Assembly (NCBI GenBank): GCA_013153495.1
Contig: JAADEH010000001.1
Span: 82,853-146,852, forward strand
From: Aquificota bacterium
Lineage (GTDB): Bacteria > Aquificota > Aquificia > Aquificales > Aquificaceae
Direction: 5' to 3'
DNA: 64,000 bases
Shown here: positions 26,497 to 32,591 of the stretch, in pieces
Layout of the letters: the number at the start of each line of letters is the position of its first letter
Numbering within the stretch: position 1 is the stretch's first letter
Translations under genes and position numbers: made by a program
Notes under the pieces: generated by a model
The model's database searches: none
What the model was told of the DNA's origin: nothing
What the model saw: only the letters and a program-made list of their open reading frames with translations

Positions 26497-28201
26497 AAGG
26501 CTAAACAATAACCGTATAGCGCACTACCTACAGAGTCTTATCCGAAGAAGTTCTCACCTGAGGGAGGAAGATTTAAAGGAAGTCCTCGAGTTTTTTCCCT
26601 TCTCTGTGAAAGAAGGAGAGGAAAATCCCAACTTTTATGCGGTAAAGCTCTTTAGAGAAGTTAAAGAGAAAGTAGACAAAAACACCCTCTCCCGCAAGCT
26701 TTCTGTGGATTTACAAACTGTTGAGAGCTTACTTTCCGCACAGAGCTTCGAGGTTTACTTCCCTGTAGCTAAAAGGGGGAAAGCCTTCCTTGCAAAGGCA
26801 CTCGTAATTCCCCTCGGGGGTGAGACCTCTCTCATCTTAGAGGGTGTATCCCAAAAGACCGTAAAGGCTCTCGAAAATCTGACGAATAAGAGGTTCTTTT
26901 TAACCTTTAGCAGGGGTTTTGATTTTAAAACCGACTCCTTTATGTTGGCTGTCTTCAGTGCTTTGTCCTTCGGAAAAAAAGCGGAAAACTTTGCCTTTAC
27001 GGGGGTTCTTTCTGAGGAAGGACACATAGAGGAAGTTCAGCACGTGCGTGAGAAACTTGAAACGGCACGGAAGGAGAGAGTTCCCCTCGTGTTCCCTTCC
27101 GAGTGTATGAACAGAATAGAAAAACTCAGGGAGTTTATGGAAAATCTCACAATTCCCGTTGCCATACTTCCTTCCGGCAGGGGTGGACTGAGCACGGAGA
27201 TTTTCGAGAGGGAGTTTTCTTTTCAAAAAGAATACTTGGAAGAGGTTTTTCACATAGATGAAGGTCTCTTCTATACGGAGCCTTTTGAAAATACACTGAA
27301 GAGCTTTGAAAACTTTGCGGGCTGGATTGAGAAGCTCTCCCATAGGCTTGCGAGCCTTAAAGGTAAGGTGGATTTTAAAGTCGCTCTTACCTCTAAGGTT
27401 CTCATGATGTCTTTTCTTGCGGGAGTTAGGTTTTCTAAAGCAAGACTGAAGGTGGACTTTTACGAGCTTCGTAACCGAGAGGGATACTCAAAAGTTCTCA
27501 GTCTCGAGGACGACCTTCCCTGTGGAGGGGAAAAAAGGCTTATTGAAAGTTTCAAACCGGGAGGAGAGGTCAAGGAGGTTTTCATATCCACTTCCGAAAG
27601 ACCAATTAAAGAAGGTAGGCTTCTGGTGCGCATTCCTTCGGGAGAAAAACTCAATCGGAACTTACTCGAAACTGCCTGTCAGGTGAATGACCTTCTTAGG
27701 GGAGAAAATTTCGGATGCGTCCACCTGAAGATAGAAGCTCCCAACTCCTTTGCCTTCGCTCTGGGATACATGCTTGAGGACTATAAGTGCTTTATCCTCA
27801 ATCACTTTTCAGCAGGTGAGTATGTTCCCGTTTACAGGATAGGGGGTGAAGGGAGGGGAAAGATTTATTTGCTGAATGCCTTTTCCATAAACATGCTTGA
27901 AAAGATGCCTGCTCACGTAGAGTTTGATGAGGTCTCCCTCGACGAAGTGCTTCAGCTTATAAGGGAGGAAGGCTTTAGGTCATACATATCTCATCTTTCT
28001 ACCGCTCAGGTGCTTTCGGAGTTGTTGAAAGAGCAGGTGGAGCAAAACCGTGTAAACATTAAGCTACCTCACGGTGCGAAGGCTGTTGTGTTTCAGCTAA
28101 AAGTCAGACCACCGGAAGGTGGTGTTTTCGGAGTGGAAGACCTGAAAGATATAATCGAAAGGGGTCTCTTCTCCTTTTACAAGGTAAGGGTCTTTTACTG
28201 A
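26489..28201 (+). CDS. calpL: CalpL: CRISPR-associated Lon-SAVED protease activated by cyclic oligoadenylate
   Basis: The 570-residue protein has an N-terminal helical part, a Lon-type protease domain at about 90-230, and a C-terminal SAVED-like sensor at about 270-570. In the Lon part the nucleophile Ser150 (FKTDSFMLA) and Lys189 (VQHVREKLETA, aligning with the catalytic Lys of GGLKEKLLAA in Lon) are 39 residues apart, close to the 43 in Lon and the spacing of the described CalpL, and FTGVLSEEGHI matches the TGE(L)..G strand. No AAA+ module is present. SAVED domains bind cyclic oligonucleotides made by Cas10 or CD-NTases. The protease should be switched on by cA4 and cut CalpT. Confidence 0.85.
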   Translation: MLERLNNNRIAHYLQSLIRRSSHLREEDLKEVLEFFPFSVKEGEENPNFYAVKLFREVKEKVDKNTLSRKLSVDLQTVESLLSAQSFEVYFPVAKRGKAFLAKALVIPLGGETSLILEGVSQKTVKALENLTNKRFFLTFSRGFDFKTDSFMLAVFSALSFGKKAENFAFTGVLSEEGHIEEVQHVREKLETARKERVPLVFPSECMNRIEKLREFMENLTIPVAILPSGRGGLSTEIFEREFSFQKEYLEEVFHIDEGLFYTEPFENTLKSFENFAGWIEKLSHRLASLKGKVDFKVALTSKVLMMSFLAGVRFSKARLKVDFYELRNREGYSKVLSLEDDLPCGGEKRLIESFKPGGEVKEVFISTSERPIKEGRLLVRIPSGEKLNRNLLETACQVNDLLRGENFGCVHLKIEAPNSFAFALGYMLEDYKCFILNHFSAGEYVPVYRIGGEGRGKIYLLNAFSINMLEKMPAHVEFDEVSLDEVLQLIREEGFRSYISHLSTAQVLSELLKEQVEQNRVNIKLPHGAKAVVFQLKVRPPEGGVFGVEDLKDIIERGLFSFYKVRVFY

Positions 28202-28210
28202 GGTGCGGTT

Positions 28211-28999
28211 ATGCCGGTAAGGTTCAGGGTTTCTCTCTTTCCGCAGGAACCCCTCAAGGTGTCGGAGCTTTTCCTGGACCGTTTGCACGGTGTTTTCTTC
28301 TCACTTATGGAAGAACCGCTCGCACGGGAACTGCACGAAGGGAGTTCCGTAAAACCTTTTTCCTTGAGCTTCTTTTGCGACATAGACGGAGCTGTCAAAC
28401 CCCTGCCTGCTGAGGAGGAAGCAACCACCCGAAGGGTCATTATAGAAATATCCTTCCTCAAGGAAGACCTCTTTCCCAGGTTCTTGGCAAGCTACATGCT
28501 CAAAAAGCATCGGGTAAGTTTGGGAGGGGTGCCTCTCAAGGTTTCCAAGAAACCTCTCATAAGGGAAAAGGACCTGGTAGGCTACGAAAGGCTCTTGAGG
28601 GAAGCTCACGGATCGGACAGGTTTACGCTGAAATTCATAACTCCCACCACCTTTCGCAGGGGGAGGACGGATTATCCCCTTCCGGATCCGAAACTGATTT
28701 TTAAGGGTCTTATAAGAAAGTGGCAGGCTTTTTCGGACCACAGAATAGACATAGACCTGAGAGAGGTTATAGAAAAGGGAGTGAAGGTCTCTGGGGCGTG
28801 GATAGGGACCCGCAGGGTTGACTTCTCCGATATGGGCTTTGCCACGGGTTTCAGGGGCAGGGTTTTGCTGTCTCTGGACGGTTTAGATGATAAGGTCAAG
28901 GGGTGGCTCGCTACTCTTCTCCATTTCGGGGAGTTTGCGGGTGTGGGCAGGAAGACCACCATGGGCTTCGGAAAGGTGAGACTGGTCCCGGAGGAGTGA
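28211..28999 (+). CDS. cas6: Cas6 CRISPR precursor RNA endonuclease
   Basis: The 262-residue RAMP protein ends in the Cas6 signature: FTLKFITPTTFRRGRTDYPLP, then LIFKGLIRKWQAF, and the glycine-rich loop FAGVGRKTTMGFGKV. It should cut the repeat at the base of its hairpin to leave the eight-base AUUGCGAC 5' tag. The candidate catalytic His is not obvious in this branch. The gene follows calpL by nine bases in the same direction, so processing enzyme and signalling proteins are expressed together. Its last 117 bases overlap a convergent cas1-like gene. Confidence 0.92.
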   Translation: MPVRFRVSLFPQEPLKVSELFLDRLHGVFFSLMEEPLARELHEGSSVKPFSLSFFCDIDGAVKPLPAEEEATTRRVIIEISFLKEDLFPRFLASYMLKKHRVSLGGVPLKVSKKPLIREKDLVGYERLLREAHGSDRFTLKFITPTTFRRGRTDYPLPDPKLIFKGLIRKWQAFSDHRIDIDLREVIEKGVKVSGAWIGTRRVDFSDMGFATGFRGRVLLSLDGLDDKVKGWLATLLHFGEFAGVGRKTTMGFGKVRLVPEE

Positions 29000-29602
29000 T
29001 TTCCCCAGCAGGGTTATAAACTCACTTTTGGTTAGCAGGTAGCTCAAAAAGAGGTTCACGCACTCCCGAGGCTCCCTGTAAGGGGGCAGGTTCTCCTTTA
29101 GAACATCTTCTAATTCGGAAAGGACCGCATAGGCGGTGGGCGGAAGTAGAAAGACTTCGAAGGCTGTTATTTCCTCTCCCATGAGGGAAGTTTTCAGGTT
29201 GAGGGTGCTTCCGAAGGTGTGAGCCAGTCCGGAGTAAAGGCTCAGCAGGGCGAGGAAGGTGTGATACAGGAGGGGCTGGATTTTCAGCAGTTCCAGAAGA
29301 GTGCGTATGTTCTGTGCATAATGTCCGAACTTGTGAACGATGTTCTGGGTAATTCTCAGGTTTCTCATGGCGATTTTGCTCAGTTCCTTTTCTTCCGGGA
29401 GGGGCTTGAGGGGTTTGTGCAGTAAGCTGACTCCCTTCTCATCTACGAGCAGAAGGGGTATGTTGAGCGGGGTTTGGGAGATGCGGTGGAAGCTTACTAT
29501 GCAGGAGAGACGAGAGAGCTTAAACTTACCTCTTTTTGTGTATATGTAATTTTCGTTTCTTCCTAACACCGCGGAGCGGTCCGTCAAAATTAAGATTTTC
29601 AT
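28883..29602 (-). CDS. Truncated Cas1-like protein
   Basis: The start is the ATG at 29602 overlapping the cas2 stop (ATGA). Residues 1-60 (MKILILTDRSAVLGRNENYIYTK) resemble the Cas1 N-terminal beta domain. Later LMGEE corresponds to LMGIEG of the full Cas1 next door and PYREPRECVNLFLSYLL corresponds to its YRPPRDPVNALLSLSY. It stops soon after, without the metal-binding His and Glu of the C-terminal part, and its last roughly 40 residues are merely antisense to cas6. It is probably an eroded or non-catalytic second Cas1; a different CRISPR accessory function cannot be excluded. Confidence 0.65.
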   Translation of the reverse strand: MKILILTDRSAVLGRNENYIYTKRGKFKLSRLSCIVSFHRISQTPLNIPLLLVDEKGVSLLHKPLKPLPEEKELSKIAMRNLRITQNIVHKFGHYAQNIRTLLELLKIQPLLYHTFLALLSLYSGLAHTFGSTLNLKTSLMGEEITAFEVFLLPPTAYAVLSELEDVLKENLPPYREPRECVNLFLSYLLTKSEFITLLGKSLLRDQSHLSEAHGGLPAHTRKLPEMEKSSEPPLDLII

Positions 29603-29853
29603 AGAACCCACTCCATGCCTTCCAGCAAGCCACCTATGCGTTTTATCTTCCCTCGGGAGCTTAGACGAACGACGGTCAGTCTGTCGCAGGAGGAGATGAG
29701 ATTTTTTAGAGGTGCGTGAAGTTCTTTCACGGATGAGCCTTCTACTTCGAAGAAGCTGAGCTGAGCGTGAAATCCTTTGTCCTTTAGCTTTTTCATCACC
29801 TTTACTCTCTTTGAGTTGGAGGATATGTCGTAGCAGACCACAAACCTGCTCAT
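29599..29853 (-). CDS. cas2: Cas2 (second copy)
   Basis: The 84-residue ferredoxin-fold protein begins MSRFVVCYDISSNSKRVKVMKKL with the conserved first-strand Asp, followed by GFHAQLSFFEVEG, the usual second strand. It differs clearly from the other Cas2 in this locus. Its ATG overlaps the cas1 stop (ATGA) and its stop overlaps the cas1-like gene. Cas2 forms the dimer core of the spacer integration complex. Confidence 0.85.
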   Translation of the reverse strand: MSRFVVCYDISSNSKRVKVMKKLKDKGFHAQLSFFEVEGSSVKELHAPLKNLISSCDRLTVVRLSSRGKIKRIGGLLEGMEWVL

Positions 29854-30725
29854 TTCATAACCTCTCCGAGTTGTAGGAGAGCTTCCTTTGTTTCCTGAAT
29901 TACCTGTTCTTTTATGCTTTCAAACCAGCTCAGAAACTTTCCGAGTTTTTCCTTCTTGAGGTAGTATCCCCCTGCGGAGTTGTTGAAGTCTTCCTCTTTA
30001 AAGGTTTTGGACAGGAGGGCGGTTTCCAATTCCTTTGTTAGGGTAGGTCTTACGAACTCCAGAATGTCGGAGCAGAAGGAGGCGTGGCTTCCTCTCTTGG
30101 AGTGCAGGAAGGATATGTATGGGTCGTATCCTAAGAAGACTACTACGGGGTAGGCAAGGGAGTGGGCAAAGGTGTAGCTCAGGCTCAGAAGCGCATTAAC
30201 CGGGTCCCGAGGCGGACGGTAGCTTCTTCCTTCGAACTCTAAACCGCAATCTCTTATGTTTCGGGAGAATGCTTCAAACATCTTCCTCGATGCGGTTCCC
30301 TCAATTCCCATAAGCTCTCCTATGTTCTTAGCCTTTTTTGCCTGCATAAGCTCCGTTTTCAGGTCTATGGAGAAGTTTTTCTCTACGGAAAGGATTTTTC
30401 CTACAACTATGTGTTTAGCTATTTCGAGCTGTTTGGTTTTTAGGGCTTCGTATTGGGTGAGTCTGTTGTTTACCTTACTCATGTGCTCGTGAGATATGAG
30501 GGAACCTCTTACCTTTCCCCACAGGGTGCCGAAGAAGAGGGGAACATTCCTTCTCAGAAGCACCTGCACAGCTTCGGAGCTTATGGAGACCTTCGTCATT
30601 ATCAGAAGCGCATCTATGTATCTGACGGGAACGCTCTGGGTCCGAAAGCCGTTTCTTATCACTATCCTTTCCCCGGTTTTACTTATGCTGGAAGGTGTGC
30701 ATACCACGAGAAATCTTCTGCTCAT
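29850..30725 (-). CDS. cas1: Cas1 spacer integrase
   Basis: The 291-residue protein has all metal ligands: Glu142 in LMGIEG, His208 in DPYISFLH and Glu223 in SDILEFVRP. The N-terminal domain (FLVVCTPSSISKTGERIVIR) is complete. It would join new spacers at the leader end of the array at 31294. The gene lies between two cas2 genes, directly following the first with no gap. Confidence 0.96.
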   Translation of the reverse strand: MSRRFLVVCTPSSISKTGERIVIRNGFRTQSVPVRYIDALLIMTKVSISSEAVQVLLRRNVPLFFGTLWGKVRGSLISHEHMSKVNNRLTQYEALKTKQLEIAKHIVVGKILSVEKNFSIDLKTELMQAKKAKNIGELMGIEGTASRKMFEAFSRNIRDCGLEFEGRSYRPPRDPVNALLSLSYTFAHSLAYPVVVFLGYDPYISFLHSKRGSHASFCSDILEFVRPTLTKELETALLSKTFKEEDFNNSAGGYYLKKEKLGKFLSWFESIKEQVIQETKEALLQLGEVMK

Positions 30726-30986
30726 CTATAACACCTCTACGGTCCAGGGTTCTATGGGATAGCCTTCAAATACTTCTATCCTTTCCACCGGGTAAAAGTA
30801 AACTCTGTCCCTCTTGGGATTGACCATGTTTTTGACTTCCCTGTATAAGTTTTCAAGCTCTCCCTCAGTTATGTGGGGAATGTAGAAGACGCTCAGCTGT
30901 ATCCTGTATCCGTATTTTGTAAGCAGTCTCGACACCTTCAGTCGTGTCCTGTTGTCCGAGATGTCGTAGGCTACGAGATACTTCAT
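30726..30986 (-). CDS. cas2: Cas2 (first copy)
   Basis: The 86-residue protein begins MKYLVAYDISDNRTRLKVSRLL and has YGYRIQLSVFYIPHITEGEL, matching canonical Cas2. Asp8 is the conserved carboxylate. It is the first gene after the CRISPR leader, read away from the array, and its stop adjoins the cas1 start. Confidence 0.95.
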   Translation of the reverse strand: MKYLVAYDISDNRTRLKVSRLLTKYGYRIQLSVFYIPHITEGELENLYREVKNMVNPKRDRVYFYPVERIEVFEGYPIEPWTVEVL

Positions 30987-31293
30987 TTATTAATCTAAAA
31001 ACTTCCCGTGGAGGGAAAATCTGACAGGAGAGGACATGTTAATTTTCACAATTTATGGGGAAAATCATATAGAAAATTTCTGGAGAATGTGTTAAATTCT
31101 TGAGTAAGTAGGAGCGGAACGCAAGGGTCCGCACGGCTCCTTGTCAACCGAATAGGTAAAATTTAAGGCAAAGCCTTGGGAGAGAGGCTCGAGAAGGAAT
31201 TTATTGATAATTCTGCAAAATTTTAGCAGGTAGGTTAATTGCGAACAATTCTCACTCCTGAGGCATTGATTTTCAACAAGATAAAAAGGTGCC
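30987..31293 (+). promoter_or_regulatory. CRISPR leader region
   Basis: This 307-base stretch between cas2 and the first repeat has no gene. It is AT-rich except for a GC-rich, hairpin-forming patch at 31110-31189. It lies on the side of the intact repeats, opposite the degenerate final repeat, so it is the leader in which array transcription and spacer integration begin. Exact promoter bases could not be assigned. Confidence 0.7.
31110..31189. ncRNA. Candidate structured element inside the leader
   Basis: AGGAG-CGGA (31110-31118) can pair with TCCG (31128-31131) and CTCCT (31137-31141), giving a stem with a five-base bulge. AAGGC-AAA-GCCTT (31165-31177) makes a second hairpin, and AGCCT (31172-31176) can pair alternatively with AGGCT (31185-31189). 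The patch stands out by GC content. I matched it to no known RNA family; orientation is unknown. It may be a small RNA, a 5' leader of cas2, or a recruitment site for integration proteins. Confidence 0.3.
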
Positions 31294-31890
31294 CTTGAAG
31301 GTTATCCCTAAAAATGAGGGATTGCGACCAGTTAGATTATATAAAATGGGGATATTCTTCTTGAAGGTTATCCCTAAAAATGAGGGATTGCGACTTTATA
31401 TATTTTATTTTAACTTGACCCTTATCGCAAGGCTTGAAGGTTATCCCTAAAAATGAGGGATTGCGACTTATCTCAGGAAGCTGGTAGAACTCACCTGTAA
31501 GGCTTGAAGGTTATCCCTAAAAATGAGGGATTGCGACTGAGTGCAATATCTATATATCCATTTTCAAGAACAATTCTTGAAGGTTATCCCTAAAAATGAG
31601 GGATTGCGACTAAGCTCTTTCTTTGTGGATATATTGCTTATTATGCTTGAAGGTTATCCCTAAAAATGAGGGATTGCGACTCATAGGGTATAATAAGACA
31701 TATATTTGTTTTTGCTTGAAGGTTATCCCTGAAAACGAGGGATTGCGACTATCACCAACATAGATAAACACAACTGATGGTTCATTTTCTTGAAGGTTAT
31801 CCCTAAAAATGAGGGATTGCGACACTTGGGCAGGGGTTTGCCTAATCTCCTCCAATATTGCATCTTGAAGGTTATCCCTGAAAATGAGGG
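31294..31890 (+). CRISPR. CRISPR array, eight full repeats plus a truncated ninth, eight spacers
   Basis: The 35-base repeat starts CTTGAAGGTT and ends GGGATTGCGAC. Repeats begin at 31294, 31360, 31433, 31503, 31576, 31646, 31715, 31789 and 31864; spacers are 31, 38, 35, 38, 35, 34, 39 and 40 bases. ATCCCT and AGGGAT inside the repeat form a six-pair hairpin with loop AAAAATG, leaving ATTGCGAC as the eight-base crRNA 5' tag. The repeat at 31715 has two changes; the last, at 31864, has one change and lacks the final eight bases. Decay at the right end places the leader on the left and transcription rightward. The tag type fits Cas6-processed type I/III systems. Confidence 0.97.
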
Positions 31891-31994
31891 GGAAATTCTT
31901 CAACTCTGCGGGAGTGATTGCTTTTATATCCGAAATCGCACACTCAAGGAACTTGAGGTCATCTTTGTCCCCGCATGCTCCTTTAAATACAAAA

Positions 31995-32020
31995 TTTAAA
32001 AAACCCGGCGGGAGCCGGGT
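31995..32020 (-). terminator. Intrinsic terminator after the exported protein gene
   Basis: Read on minus, CCCGGC-TCCC-GCCGGG (32019 down to 32004) forms a six-pair GC stem followed by a run of six T. It lies just after the stop at 32026. It also separates this gene from the CRISPR array, whose rightward transcript would meet it from the other side. The roughly 100 bases between the array end and the terminator hold no recognisable feature. Confidence 0.85.
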
Positions 32021-32025
32021 GGGTC

Positions 32026-32532
32026 TTAGAGACCTTTTTGGAGTTGGCTTTCTTTTCTTTTGCGTTCCTGCTCGGTAATTCTGTCGTAGGCGTCTAAGAA
32101 CTCCTTTCTTGCATATACCAGAGACATGTCAAAGCTCAGGTGGGGAGCGTCGAGCATTATTAATGTTTTGCCGTCCTTAAACTCCGCATACCTGTCCCCT
32201 ACAAAGGGAATTTTGGACTTGATGAGGCGGTATTTTTTGCGTAGAGCCTTGTAAACGTCGTTCCACTTACTCTTGGGGAATTCAAGTATTACTGCAACGA
32301 GCTTCCCTCTCTCGTCGAATATTAGGGTGGCTTCTTTTAAACCTTCTATATTGGTCTGAGAAATTGGAACAGTGAACATGGGTCCGAGGCTATACTTGTT
32401 TATTCCCTTCTCCTTTAGCCTGTATAGCTTTTTAGCGTCTTTTACGGTAGCCTTGCCGAGTTCGAGTCCGAGGGGTGCAGGGTCTGCAAAGACTATTCCT
32501 GCGGTCAAAATAAGAGCTAATAGCTTTAGCAT
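32026..32532 (-). CDS. Exported protein of unknown function
   Basis: The 168-residue protein has a signal peptide (MLKLLALILTAGIVFADP) with a cleavable AxA-like site, so it is periplasmic. The mature part is a mixed alpha/beta protein with LGLELGKATVKDAKKLYRL near the start and a Lys/Arg/Gln-rich C terminus. GGGAGGTAGG precedes the ATG. It follows the CusA-type gene by 59 bases in the same direction, so a link to metal handling is possible, but no metal-binding cluster is seen. Confidence 0.75.
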   Translation of the reverse strand: MLKLLALILTAGIVFADPAPLGLELGKATVKDAKKLYRLKEKGINKYSLGPMFTVPISQTNIEGLKEATLIFDERGKLVAVILEFPKSKWNDVYKALRKKYRLIKSKIPFVGDRYAEFKDGKTLIMLDAPHLSFDMSLVYARKEFLDAYDRITEQERKRKESQLQKGL

Positions 32533-32591
32533 CTTCCTACCTCCCGAAGTTTTTTATTTTTTTAACGGGCATAGCTGTGGAAATCTGACAC

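Noticed and set aside
28301..28741. Minus-strand frame inside cas6
   Set aside because: Cas6 signature is on plus; this frame has no ribosome binding site and no domain.
31110..31189. Possible cyclic di-GMP riboswitch, given the two GGDEF genes in the window
   Set aside because: An ACGCAAGG string recalls the conserved GGACGCAAAGCC part, but the other conserved segments and the GNRA tetraloop-receptor parts are missing, and the next gene is cas2.
31610..31999. Short open frames through the CRISPR repeats on both strands
   Set aside because: They are made of the repeat read as codons (for example repeated KVIPKNEGLR), not proteins.
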